DNA from: Dendrolimus kikuchii
Lineage: Eukaryota; Arthropoda; Insecta; Lepidoptera; Lasiocampidae
Reading direction: 5' to 3'
Assembly (NCBI GenBank): GCA_019925095.2
Contig: CM034412.1
Coordinates: 9,896,001-9,960,000 of the forward strand
Length of the DNA: 64,000 nt
The notes beneath the pieces were generated by a model, which had not been told where the DNA came from, ran no database searches, and saw nothing but the letters and a program-made list of their open reading frames with translations. The translations under genes were made by a program, and so were the position numbers. This document shows positions 24,601-36,113 of this stretch, in pieces (within the stretch, counting starts at the first letter, position 1; each line of letters opens with the position of its first letter).

Positions 24601-25099
24601 GCTTTTTCTTTTTATAGTATCCTAGTACCTTGTTCATACATTAAAAAACATGTAAGAAAAAGAGTAGCTTTAATAATGTGTCCTTTATCGCGAAAATTCT
24701 AGCTTCCACAATAGATGACAAAGTAATTTTGATACTTGGAAATTTCATAGCCTCATTCTTGTATTTCCATTGTGCTAGGTAATGTTGTGTGTATTGTTGG
24801 TTTATTTCAAATAGGAGTTTAGATGTCTATGTATTATCTTGTTTTTTTTTCTTTTTAAGCATCTGCAATCGGCTGAAAGGCTGCAAATGTTTGATCAATG
24901 AAGCACTTTGTTGGAACTCCATCAATAAGCTTCTTAACTATTCTAACAAAATAGATTGCTTTATAGCCTTTGTTCCAATTTTAAAACAATGTCACTTCTT
25001 AAGGCAGTGTAAAATTTAATCAATATTATTGTTGAGGAATTTGAGCTGGTGAAGCTTCTTGGCGCTTAAACTACTATAAGCATTCCATCATTACATAAA

Positions 25100-25580
25100 C
25101 AGAGTTCTACCTTATTGGAATATCCTTCATCAATTTGAGTTCTGGAAGATTTAATTCTACTTGTTTTGACTTCAATTTCTAGGCAGACGGAACTTTGTTT
25201 AAAATGAGTAACTAAATTACGGCATTTGACTAGTATAGACACTAGTTGCTCTAGTGTCGCTTTCTAATTGCATCGCAATCAATTAAATTTAGGGTGTTCG
25301 CTACACACGGGTGATGGTGTTTTCGTAGCTCTTCTACCACTGCTTTTTTCATATTGGCTGCGTTATCGGTGACGACTGTAACAATTTTATGGAGAATTTC
25401 CCAATTATTGCAAATGTCTGTCATAACAGCAGCAGTATTTAATGCAGTGTGAAATTCTGAGACTTCTTTTGTAGCAAGATTCGTGGAGGTTAATTGATTG
25501 TGATAGATGTAATGGGCTGTCAGGCTCAGTAAAGCTTTGTCATTGATAGCTTTGCAATAGTTTGATGAATTCAGCTTCTT
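25100..25580 (-). pseudogene. hAT transposase relic
   Basis: On the minus strand the frame reads LLSLTAHYIYHNQLTSTNLA, then TAAVMTDICNNWEI, IVTVVTDNAANMKKAV and HHPCVANTLNLID. These are hallmark blocks of hAT transposases of the ZBED/AC type (LTAH.W, VTDNAANM, C.AHTLNL). The frame breaks after CDAIRKRH and the C-terminal dimerisation part is not readable. It lies just beside the R1-type LINE. Confidence 0.8.
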
Positions 25581-25659
25581 GCAGCTTGGCTCTCTGTTTT
25601 TTCTTTAATTAGCATATATAAGAGTTTCTCTGAGAGAGTTCTCTGTGATGTTAACTTTT

Positions 25660-27714
25660 ATTTTAGGTTTAATTCTGTTACCAAGTGAGGGAGTGGCCCG
25701 GAACACCAACGCATCCCCTCGCGGCTTGCGTGCGGGTGGAGGCCGACAAGGTCCCCCGGTGGCCTCAACACCCGCGTGCCGCACGTTTACGGCGGCCGGT
25801 GGTCTGATGCGACCGTCCGGCGCCGCCCTCTCCTGTTGTTGAAGCGGGAGAGGAACGCGGCCTCGCGCTCTCTGACTCGCTCCACCGCCTCCTTCGCGAA
25901 CATTATTGCCCCGCAGATGGAGGCGACGGTGTCCCAGCCGGTGGAGCTCCCGGCCATGGCCAGTACCACGGCCGGGAGCGAAAGGTCACGTCCGATTATT
26001 GCGCCGAGAGCACGACGTTACTCATCCCACGGGGAACACTCCTGAAGAGTGTGCAATGCCGTGTCCTCGGCGCTGGCACTGCAGTGATGGCACCCTGCCG
26101 TCTGCTCCCGCCCTATTTGACACAGGTACCTGCCGAAGCATCCATGCCCCGGGTTACCCATTCTGCCATGAGATCATGCGGGAACTCCTCCCTTTTGCCC
26201 TCGATTTTTCGGGGCACGGGTCGAAAGTTCCCGTGGAGTGCGTCCTTGCGCCACTCATGGAGGAGCACGAGAACTTTCGCCTCTAGATCCCATGGCAGGG
26301 ATCCAGCAAGGAGGGAGGCCGCTTCGTAGGAGATCGTGCGACATCCCCTGATAGCCCTGACGGCCATCGCACGCAGCAGCGTGACGTTTTTGGCAGTCAG
26401 GTGCTTCGCTCATATTGGGGCCCCATAAAGGGCCATTGATCACACGACCCCCTCGTGGAGCTTCGGCACGGCGCGCTCGGCCTCCCAGACATTAGGTAGG
26501 AGCCGGGACAGGGCACCGGCTGCTCCCATGAGTCTGGGGGCCAGCGCCTCGAAGTGCGCCGAAAACTCCCATCTGCTGTCGAGGACGTGTCCTAGGTACT
26601 TCATCATCGCCCCGACAGTGATGCGCGTGTCTGCCTCCCACGTCGATGTGCAGGTCTGAAGGCGGCTTGTTCCGGTGCCCATGGAAGGCCACGGCCTTGG
26701 TTTTGTGCAATGCCAGCAGCTGGATCCTGGCGACCACGTGCGCCACCGCTGCTGTGGCCAGTCGGCCCGCCTCTTCGTGGGTCCTTTCCCGCGCCGCTAC
26801 GAGCGTATCGTCAGCGTAACATGTAACGCTGACGTGGGAAAGGACTGCCCCACGGACAACCCAGTCACAGGCGATGTTGTACAGGAACGGGCCCAGAACA
26901 GACCCCCTGTGGAACACCGCACGTCATTTGTCGCCGACTCCAGCCGATGTGACCCGGGAAGACGACGACCCTCTCTGTGAGGTACTGCCCGACGATACGG
27001 CGGAGGTAGGTCGGCACTCCGTGATAATGGAGCGCCTCTCTAATGCAGTTCCAGGGGAGGGTGTTGAAGGCGTTAGATATGTCCAATGACACCACCAACA
27101 ATATCTCACCCCGGGCTACTGCCTCCTCAGCCTGGCTCTTCATTCACGCAATGGCGTCGATATTGGAGCGCCCCTGGCGGAAGCCGAACTGGTTTTCCGC
27201 CAAATCCGGCTCTATCTCCTCGAGGTGCCGGACGAGGCGGTTTGCGAGCACACGTTCGAAAAGCTTGTCCACTTCGTCCAGCAGCACTATGGGCCGGTAG
27301 GCGGACGGTGAGTCCACCGAGCGCCCCTCCTTCCTGATCAGGACCAGTTTCCAGATTTTCCACCGGATTGGAAACTGGCCCTGGACTAGGAACGTTGTGA
27401 AGAGCCTCATCAGTCGGGACTTCAGGACTTCGTGGAACAGAATCCACGCACGCCCCGATATGCCGTCGAGACCGGGAGCTGTGCTTTTGGATTTCATCCT
27501 CAACACCGCTCCATCCAGTTCTTCCCGAGTCACTGCAGGCACAGGCTTGTCCGTCATGATCCGCGCTGGGCTCCGGCGATGGCGGTGCCATCGCGGGAGG
27601 CGGATGCTCTGTCCTCGAGGAGAACAGAGCGTCGTCCACGTCGGTCACCACGGAGACTCTGGGTCAGCGGAGGCACCCATGTCCGGAGTTTGTTCCGGAC
27701 AAGATGGTAAGGGC
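25660..27714 (-). pseudogene. R1-clade LINE, RT and C-terminus, 5'-truncated
   Basis: It would copy its own RNA into a target site. On the minus strand, linker residues TREELDGAVLRMKSKSTAPG lead into RT motifs: YRPIVLLDEVDKLFERV, ENQFGFRQGRSN, VVSLDISNAFNTLPW, CGVPQG, and CYADDTLVAA with the catalytic DD at about 26803-26812. The C-terminal half has SYEAASLLAGSLPWDLEA and a DTALHTLQEC zinc-binding block as in R1/TRAS elements. A TGA stop at 27144-27146 and frame changes near 26910 and 26660 show it is dead. The endonuclease and ORF1 are absent. GC content is far above the flanks. Confidence 0.85.
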
Positions 27715-27935
27715 GCACCTATGGATCACGATCCAACGTTCCCAGGAGTTCCTCCTACGGGTCGAAAGTCCCGGTGGATTGTGTTCTTGCGCCACTCATG
27801 GAGGCGCGCGAGAACTTTCACCTCTAGATCCCGGGCAGGGATCCAGCAAGGAGGGAGGCCGCTTCGTAGGAGATCGTTGCGACATCCCCTGATAGCCCTA
27901 ACGGCCATCGCATGCTGCGGCTTGAAAAAGTTTTT
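27715..27935 (-). pseudogene. Second R1-type C-terminal fragment
   Basis: 27761-27918 repeats the segment at 26219-26375 of the adjoining element with scattered differences (MAVRAIRGCR at its N-terminal side). It sits upstream of the RT fragment in the wrong order for one element. It is therefore a second truncated copy or a rearranged duplicate. Confidence 0.75.
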
Positions 27936-27957
27936 ATGTAACCGTATTTATGGCCAG

Positions 27958-28209
27958 ACTAGTTATAATAAAAGCCTATATCCCGGTGTGAATTACCACT
28001 TAGCCCTGTTGAGCACCTCAAGCTTTTTTGAAGTGATCTTCGCTTTGCTCTCCAAATGACCAAGAAATTGCACCTCGCTCGAAATGTTGAAGCCTAGAAT
28101 CCCGATAGAGTCTGAGATCTTGAGGAGAGTGCCCTGGAATTGTGGCGCTAACAAAAATGGGGCTTTCTTAGCGGTGACGCGCAGACTTGTATCTTTTTGG
28201 GGTTGAAAT
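27958..28209 (-). pseudogene. LINE RT C-terminal fragment (CR1/Jockey-like)
   Basis: The minus frame reads KKAPFLLAPQFQG, then SIGILGFNISSEVQFLGHLE and KKLEVLNRAKW, the region just after the RT palm in LINEs. A missing base near 28175 breaks the link to the upstream CHFNPKK-type residues. Confidence 0.65.
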
Positions 28210-28822
28210 GTTGTGTACTTATGTAAAAAATACGCTGCACGAGTAATATTGGCTCGTACAGTTTTATTTAGATTAATACGGACAAGGTAAGTGAGCTTGA
28301 AGTAGAAACGTTAGAGGAAGCTGTCGTCTTATGACATTTGCTCATTGACGATGACATCTTTGATGTAGGCAAAAGAGCAGATACCAGGGCCACTCAAACA
28401 GTTCATTAGAATAGTTACATTTATAGGTTCATCACGTGAAATAACAAGGTATTAGGATATTATAAAAAGAAAGCTTAATTGTTTAAAAAAACTGTTCTAA
28501 ACCCGGCTTGTAATTGTTGTTCATGTAAGTCTAAGCGCACGCTGGGAAAGGAGGAGTCTTGTATTTATCAATCGTACTGCGCTAACGGTGTAATGCTGCG
28601 CTTATGAAATAAAATATTTATGATTCTGTTAAAGCCATTTTAAGGATTTTTGATTTTAACAATAGTGTTATATTACTCTTTATTTAGATGTATGTATATT
28701 TATTCTTATAAAAGCATTTATATTACGCTTTTAAGTCTATGAATGTTGCCGAGCTCGAAATATTTTTCTAATTAAAGACATTTAACAGTTTCTTATCGTT
28801 TTATTTAATAACCTCTTTATCC

Positions 28823-29410
28823 TCAGTATATATATATTTTCGATGCCGAGAATGAACATAGGATATTTTTTTATCCCGAATAATGGGATAGTTTCCGGGA
28901 TAAAAATATATTTGTCTTTTTGTTTGTTATCATTTTATGGGAAGACTATTGGACCGATTTGGCTGAAACTCAGTACATATATAATTTGAATACCGAGTGT
29001 GCCCAAGGGATACTTTTTATCCCGGATAATGGGACACATTTTGGGATAGATTTATGTAAAGTTTATCCCGGAAACCTGTCCTGGTTTTGTGATTTTGTCC
29101 ATTTCGTCCACTGGGTCCACTTGGTCCATTGGGTCCATTTGGACCACTGTGTCCACTTGGTCCCCTTGGTCCACCGGGTCCACTTGGTCCACTTGGACCA
29201 TGTTATCTATTTTGTCATTTTTGTCAAGTTTTGTCATTTATATAGTTTACATGTAGACGAGGGTGGTATAGTTTGCGATATAAAATGAAGTGAATCTTTC
29301 GGGGGCAAATATATACAAATTTAATACAATGTAACCTGTACCACTTGCTATTTAAACAAGAGATACGCACTAGAGGTTGACCCGCGGCGCAGCCGCGGGG
29401 TAAACTCTAG
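28823..29410 (+). mobile_element. Helitron-like repeat carrying a minisatellite
   Basis: 28823-29080 matches, in the opposite orientation, the element at 46418-46758 (GATGCCGAGAATGAACATAG, ATCCCG..TAATGGGATAG, GGACCGATT.GGCTGAAA). The 9-bp minisatellite at 29084-29201 follows, then a GC-rich palindrome (CCCGCGGCGCAGCCGCGGGG) and CTAG at 29407-29410. Treating all of this as one Helitron is an inference. Confidence 0.4.
29084..29201. repeat. 9-bp minisatellite with collagen-like minus frame
   Basis: It comprises about 13 units of GTCCACTTG or close variants. On the minus strand one frame reads Gly-X-Y throughout (GPSGPSGPGGPRGPSG and so on, about 12 triplets). Stop codons lie directly upstream of it and no gene structure surrounds it, so it is most likely a tandem repeat only. 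Confidence 0.85.
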
Positions 29411-30461
29411 TATAATTATAAACCATATCCCTGTTTTTATTTACAATTGTAATACTTGCAACAACTCAGAAGGGTTTATGGTAGTAAAAGAACAGCAACT
29501 AGTTACAATACTTTATAATCAGAGAGTTTAGAAATAAGAGGGTACACAACAAAATTAATTATTATTTTAAACGGAAACATGAAAAGAACAACTATGGTTG
29601 TATATAACTGTAACAATATATCTTATACAAGATCAAAAACGATTCTGATAAACAAAGTAATAATAGCATTGCACTTTATTATTATAACTTTGTTTATCAC
29701 AATTGTTCAAACTTATGAATTATTTAAACTGTATAATATGGAAATACTCAATTTCTGAAATAAATGTATTATTATTATTACATGTGCAATGCTATTATTA
29801 CTTGGTTTATTAGAATTTGCATAAGATAATAGAAATACATACTGGTTCAAATTTTCGCGCTTTCGCGTGCGTCTTCATCTTCAAGAAGGTACAAGCGTAA
29901 AAATGCAAAATTGATTCGAGAGTTGCGAATTTATCTTATATATAGTGTATCACCTATGGTCATGACTGGCCAAATTGTTAGATTTATTTAATTTCTTTTT
30001 CTTTTCCACCTGCTTCTTCATACTTTTGTAGTGGAACACTTACAAGCCAATAGATGGCGCTGTGCAATAATTAATGTCACAAACGTTTCCCGAAACATAC
30101 AAAGAATATATACAAAATTTCAACTATAACTGAGGGGCCTAGGCCTGCGAGGAACAACATTAGCCTCGCTGGAAGATCTATCTTTAAGACGGAGGAGCAT
30201 TCCATCTCGCTCCTCCACCCTATCGGGGCTCACCCCCTTCACTTTGACATTGGCAAAATCAGTGCCATTTGCATTGAAGCCAAACATTTAAAAAAATGGC
30301 GCCAATAAAACGCGGTTGGAGAGCGATCTTTTAAGCTATATTGGTCTATCCCTCGGAAACAGTACTTTTTTCTAGATGAATGGTACCATTTGCCCTTTTC
30401 TATGCCTTTCACAACGCGTATGCAAAATTTCGTGACGATCTGTTGCGTAGTTAGGGCTTTT
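29411..30461. other. AT-rich stretch, no gene seen
   Basis: No coding frame. A short inverted pair occurs (AGTAATAATAGCATTGCAC near 29658 and GTGCAATGCTATTATTACT near 29783), which could mark a small MITE. 30120-30350 is more GC-rich but not recognisable. Confidence 0.4.
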
Positions 30462-30941
30462 TTTTTTGAGGCGAGGGAAAATGCTTAACCGATTTACGCA
30501 CAAACTGGGCCGTTGCTAGGGGGTGCCTAGAGTGTGTCCTGGGAGAACACACCCCACTGTTGTGCGGCGGTAGAAGGTCCTTTGCTCTCCTAGCAAGCTA
30601 AAGGCCCCTCGCGGTAAACGGAACCTAACTCAGGAAGGGAAGTAATGCGCGTACCTGCCTCTCCGGGTGCCAGCTGAAGGCCGGCGACCTCGAGAAGACG
30701 CATTAGCACGCGCTGCAGGACTTCTCTCCCTATCGCTTTCTGCGGCCTCCTTGAGTGACATTACTGTCTCACAGAAAGTAACCGCAGTAACCCCCCAATT
30801 GTCACCGCTCTGCAGCATGGCCTTGACCAAGTCGCAGAGCGAATCGACCGGACCTATGTGCGTCTCAAGTTCGAAACGCTGCAGCGCCGCATGGGCACTC
30901 GACTAGCGTGTGTAACGCCGTGTCGGGCGCGCTGCACTGGC
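30462..30941 (-). pseudogene. 3' end of a second R1-clade LINE
   Basis: The minus frame gives QCSAPDTALHTLVECPCGAA, then after a frame change VDSLCDLVKAMLQSGDNWGV and FCETVMSLKEAAESDRE, ending near 30630. This is the C-terminal zinc block and helix of R1-type ORF2. A 3' UTR follows and ends in an A-run (T-run at about 30463-30472). The sequence differs from the R1 piece at 25660, so it is a different family. Confidence 0.7.
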
Positions 30942-31257
30942 TTTTTTTTTTTTTTTTATTGGACTTGACTTTATGTTGTTGGTCCGAAGACCTTACAACT
31001 TTACCGGGGTCTTTGGGGCGAGTGCCTTCGCGAAGCGAAGGCGCTCGAGCCCGGGGGGCAACTTGCTCGAGGGAGCTCCCTAAGGAGTTTTACCTCGGCT
31101 GGACTGTTGCCATGAATGGGGAATGAATTTAATGATGCCCACCATAGGGCGACACAAAATACTAATTGAGAACGGGCGACGGGTAATATAAAGCCCGAAG
31201 GGAAGGATCACGGCGGGCCGGGATCGGTGGTTTGCGGTGGCCTACGCTATCTTACTG

Positions 31258-31320
31258 CCGTTTCGCAACGTGTTATGGCTGGGAGAGAAGAAACGGCGAA
31301 AGAAACTTCCCAGCAACACG
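31258..31320 (-). repeat. Conserved 60-bp tail module
   Basis: On the minus strand it reads GTTGCTGGGAAGTTTCTTTC, then GCCGTTTCTTCTC and AACACGTTGCGAAACGGCAG. Homologous modules in the same orientation lie at 16625-16688 and 56698-56760 in otherwise unrelated contexts. Confidence 0.6.
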
Positions 31321-31321
31321 C

Positions 31322-34179
31322 CTAGTCTATCCTGTGGGGTGAGCTATGTCTCCTAGCGTCCCTCGCGGGGACGTGGAGAGATCTTGATTGGCGGCGTCTG
31401 AGACGCCGCCGTCTGTGTCTGTCTGTCGGTGCCTGCCAGCCTACTGTTCTAACCGTGGGCGGACTGATCCGGGCCAGCCGTTTCGTAATAACGTCGACTC
31501 TGTCCGTCAGGACGTTACGCGGTCGTCGCACAAGAGCCTTTCGACGAGGCTTATAATCGGACGCGGACACGACGAGCGGATTTCGATGGTGCGGCGCGAG
31601 ATCGAAATACTTACGCGAGAGCGACGTAATGTAGTTTTTGATGGAGGGAAGCTCCAGATCGCGGTGGAGGTCGACGTTACGCATATAGAGGGGAGCACCG
31701 ACGGCTCTGCGCATGAATTTATTGTCATGATCGGGAGGATGCATGTTTTATACAGAGTAAGCTTGTGTCTGAGGGACATTTTGCTTCGTTTGTCTATCAT
31801 GGGTGCTAAACGACCCATCACAAATCGCGCTCTATTTCGGACTATAGTGATATGCTCGTTGAAGCGCAAGTTCCGATCTAGGGTGACACCAAGATATTTG
31901 GTGTACTTTGCCCAGGGGATTTGTTGGTCATAGAGCGAAATGGTTTTTAGGCGAAGGCTAGCGCGTTTGGGGGAGCGAAGCGTGCCCGGGGAAAAGAACA
32001 TTGCTGCGCTTTTCTCCGGGTTTACCTCTATCCTCCATTTGCGAAACCATTCGCCTAGTTCTGTGACAGCTGTCTGCAGCCGGATGCAAGCCATTTGTCG
32101 GTTTTGATCTGATGTATAGAGTGCGGTGTCATCCGCAAAGAGGGCCAACTCCACATCTGGAGTTTTTGGGATGTCGCTGGTGTACAGCGTGAAGAGTAGT
32201 GGCGACAGGGCCGAGCCCTGTGGTACACCGGCTGTGAGTGGGTGAGGGGACGAGCGCGTTCCCTCCACTCGAAAACGGAAGCTACGACCTAGGAGGAAGT
32301 CTCGCAAGATGAGCACGAGTCTGTCTGGCATACCGAACTGGTACAGCTTGTAAATCAAGCCGTTGTGCCAGACCTTGTCGAAGGCTTTTGCTACGTCTAG
32401 AAACAGTGCGGCTGTTCCTATAGGGCGGGGGCGATGGGCAAAGTGAGATAATATGTGCTCCGTGATGCGGTGCACCTGTTGGACGCATGAGTGTCTGGCA
32501 CGGAAGCCAAATTGCTCATCGGGTATTAGATGTTTGCTGAAGGCAAAATCTCTAAGTCGAGAGAGGATGACCCTCTCGTAAAGCTTGCTGAGTGCGCTCA
32601 GTAGGCTGATTGGACGGTAGCTAGACGGTTTATTAGCCGGTTTTCCCGGCTTGTGAATACCGATGACATCTGCTTCCTTCCAGATCGCGGGAAAGGAGCA
32701 GTTTGTTATGGCGGCATTGAAGATGCTCACTAGAATTATAATTAGATGGGCGGGTAGGAGTTTTAAAACGCGATTGTTGATGCCATCGGTCCCTGGGGCC
32801 TTTCGCGGTTTGAGAGACTTGATCAGATCTTGCACTTCTTCGACCGTGACCGTGTCGAGTGTGGTTTCCGCTGGTAAGGAGGATCTACGTTCGACCTCGG
32901 AGTCTACCTCCGTCAGGTGTGACTGGTCGACGTTTTGCGTAGTGGGGGAGCATTGAAGCTCTAGACTCTGAGCAAGGCACTCGGCCTTCTCCTCGTCATC
33001 GAACGCCTCGGTGTTGTCGGCTCTTTCTAGCGCGGGTATGACAGTAAGGGTGTCTGATTTGAGAGCTCTAGCCAGCTTCCAGTATGCCTGGTGAGTTGGC
33101 TCGATATCCCTCAACGTTCTGTCCCAACGTTGTTCCCTGACTTCCCGGATACGTAGTTTGACCTCGCGCTCTAGTTCGCGGAGTCGGACTCTGTTATCCT
33201 CGGTGGGATATCTGTCGTGAGCTCTGGAGGCGGCTCTCTTTTCCCTCAGCAGTACCCTCACCTCGTCCGGCAGGCATAAGTGGCGGTCATCCTCCACTGG
33301 CACCTGCCTGGACGAGTTCCGCACTGCGGATTGAAGGTGGCTGGTGAGGGCCTCGATTGCCGTCTCCGTGTCATGGCGGGACACGATGTGGTCCGGGATG
33401 CGGTCCAGGTCTTGTGAGCTGGTTGCCTTGAGGAGGGTCTCAAGTCTCAACCAATCCACAGAGGTCCTAGTTTCAGATGTCTGGTCTGTCTGTGGTCCTA
33501 ATCTGAGGATAACCGGACGATGGTCCGAGTCGATATCGTCCATCGTTTCGATCGAATGGAACTGAAGGGTTACGCCCCTCAGTAATGCTAGGTCGAGAGT
33601 GTTTGGGGTCCCCCAGTCGCGGTTGGGGGGGTATCTTGTGGGGGTCATGGGAGTTAGTATATCAAACAAAAGATTGTCTGATATATTTATTAGGGCTCTG
33701 CCATTGGGGTTAGTGGTATTGCAATTCCACTGCTCGTGTTTGCAATTCAGATCTCCGGCTATAATAACAGCCGGGCCTAAGTTGAATAGGGTTTCTAGGT
33801 CTTTCTTAATAAGGGTTTTTTGGCATGCGAGGTATGCTGAAACTATGACTAGAGGTTGGTGGCCAGTCATTGCTAGTCTGCAGGCGGATACCTCCATACC
33901 GTCTAGTGGGGGGGTGACTACAGGCATGCAGTGTAGGGATCTTCTGAAATAGATCAGGGTGCCGCCACCACGGCCTACCCTGTCATGTCTAGTGATCCGA
34001 TAGTTAGAGATCTTTGGATCTCTATTACTCGGTTTCAGGAAGGTCTCCTGTACTAGTAGTATATCTACTTGATTGGTAACCAGGAAGTCATGGACCAAGT
34101 CGCGCTGGTTTCGAAGGCCATTGGCGTTATAAGTCGCCAGAGTCAATGAGCGTGGTTTATTTCTACCTACATGCGCCAT
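31322..34179 (-). pseudogene. Jockey ORF2: endonuclease and reverse transcriptase
   Basis: The APE-type endonuclease (about residues 10-230) shows ATYNANGLR, VQETFLK, IIAGDLNCKHEQW and DSDHRPVIL. The RT domain shows APGTDGINNRVLKLLP, SYRPISLLSALSKLYERV, EQFGFRARHSC, FLDVAKAFDKVWHNGL, GVPQGSALSPLLF and LFADDTALY, with the catalytic DD near residue 682. The first frame is open for 890 residues (34179 to 31507). Its last about 80 residues are nonsense: after LYKTCILPIMT the true C-terminus (NKFMRRAVGAPLYMRNVDLHRD) continues in another frame to 31322. A stretch normally found between these is missing, so a deletion that also shifts the frame lies near 31725-31735. Confidence 0.9.
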
Positions 34180-34216
34180 TTGTTACCGGTAACAATAATT
34201 TGACTAGGTTGTTTAG

Positions 34217-36113
34217 TTACAACGATCTAAGTATTTGGAGGAGGTACGCGTGATCCATTTCGATCACGAGTTGATCCCGGAGGGAGGGTTGTGTTGACTC
34301 TGAAACTTGCCTCAGTTTCCGAGCCAAGAGTTGGACCTCTTGCAGGTCGAAGGGCAAGTTCTTGGCGAATTTAGTCGCCAAAGCTAAGTCCTCCGCTATA
34401 GAGTGGTGGGCCGATGGCCCTGAAGGTCCCTTAGAAATGGGGGCGAGGGCGGGGGCGGGGGTGGCCGAGGGTAGGCCGGCCATAACTGGGGCACGCGTCC
34501 TTAGCGGAGGGAACGCTTCCGTCGTGGGAAGACCCGTCCAGTGGTTTACCACTGGGGGGGGGGGGCGCCACGAATGCGGGTTTGTTCGGCACTTTTCTAG
34601 TGCCTTTTTGGGCATTGCCCTTTCCGACCTTACGTTTGGGTCGGGGGGCGGCAGGGCAGCCTCTGTAGTTAGCGGGGTGACCCGCTTGGCCGCAGAGGAT
34701 GCAGCTCGGTGGCTCCGGGGAGTCCCGGGTGCGAGTGCACTCCGAGGTCCCGTGGTCGCCCAGGCACTTGACGCACCTGGGACGGGATTGACAATGTAGG
34801 GCAGAGTGCCCATAAAGTTGGCAGCGATGACACTGCCGCAGTGTATGTTTTTCGTGTGGACGTTCCACACGAAGGCCAGAGAGGCCACAGACCTTCTCAA
34901 GATCGAAGATCTTTTTCCCCTCTGGGGAGAGGTCGAGGACAACCAATACTAGGTTTAGAGGGGACTTTGTGGCGTCGCCTCTGTGCATACGGTGCACTTC
35001 GTGCACTGGTAGGGCTTGGGACTTAAGGTCCTCTAGAATATAGGAACTTTCAATTTCCTGAGGAAGTCCGCGGATTACAGCCCGAAGGCGTTTTTCTTCT
35101 GGCAGGGCGTAAGTGTAGTAACCGATTTTACGGTCACATAATAAAGTAGTTAGGGCGCGGTGGTCACTTGAAGACGTGACCATAACTTTGATGCCGTGTT
35201 GAGTATCACGGGCTTCCTTTATGGAGATTGCCTTACCTGGCAGTTCTTTAGCGAGTTGAAGCCAATGGGCTTTCTCGCGGATGGTCAGGGGTGGCGGCGG
35301 GCGTTGTGAAGGTGGCCCAGGGCGGCTGGAAGGTGCCGCTGTCGGTGTTGTGCCCGCTGTTGGGGCGGGGTTGGGGGGGACCTCCCTCTGGGTCTTACGT
35401 TTTTTAGTACGATTAACGGTTATAAAACCGTCATCGTCTTCGCGGTCTAAGGGGATGTTCGCGGGAGGCGCGACATCCATAGGAGTAATTTCATCGGCCG
35501 GTGGAAGAGGGGCATCCCTGAGGTTTTGCGGACCTTCAGAGGATAAATCGATTTCTCGACGAGAATCGATTACGCGATGGATGGGCGAACGTGAACGCGA
35601 TGTCGTCGAACTCGCAGAGCTCGAACGCGGTTTTGTCGATGCGGAACCGCGAGAAAACGAGGCGCGCGACTTTGGTGCCACACGATGGGCATCGTTGAGC
35701 GGGGGTGCGGGCGGCGGGCGCACTGGTAACGCGGCGGGTATGGATGCGGGGGGCGCGGGCGCTACGGCAGAGTGCAGGTGGACCGCGGTAAGCGCGGCGG
35801 CGGGGGTTGCGGGGCGTGCGCTAGTCGCGGCAGGTGCGATGGTCGCGGCAGATGCGGGTGCGGGGAGGGGGGCCTGCGCGGGGGCCCTTTGCACGTGTGA
35901 CTCGCGGGACACAGGTTTCTCGGAATTAAGTTCCGAAATAACGGGCACCATTGATTGGGACTCCGGAGTCCTCAAAAATTGGTCGAGAGCTTGAGGGAAT
36001 TGCTGTCGTAAAAACGACAGCAAACCCTCTAGCAACGATGGGGAGGGCTCCACGCCGTCCATTGTCCCTGAGGGGGACGAACGATTTGGTGGAAAAACCA
36101 CCTGATGACGCAC
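34217..36113 (-). pseudogene. Jockey ORF1: nucleic-acid-binding Gag-like protein
   Basis: The N-terminal half is low-complexity, rich in Ala, Pro and Arg/Ser. The middle holds an RNA-binding fold (AVIRGLPQEIESSYILEDL) and then three CCHC knuckles: CHRCQLYGHSALHC, CVKCLGDHGTSEC and CILCGQAGHPANYRGC. The frame from 36113 ends at 34431 in a proline/arginine-rich tail. The natural C-terminus (KFAKNLPFDLQEVQLLARKL ... LLQILRSL) lies in the next frame and ends at 34217. The switch falls in a run of 12 G at 34554-34565, where one surplus base would explain it. Such runs are also prone to sequencing error. Confidence 0.88.

Noticed and set aside
26675..28059. Plus-strand frames over the R1-type element
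   Set aside because: They are antisense to RT motifs on the minus strand; the high GC content keeps stops rare.
29052..29237. Collagen gene fragment suggested by the Gly-X-Y frame
   Set aside because: Stops lie directly upstream in that frame, only about 12 triplets exist, and the DNA is a simple 9-bp repeat inside a mobile element.
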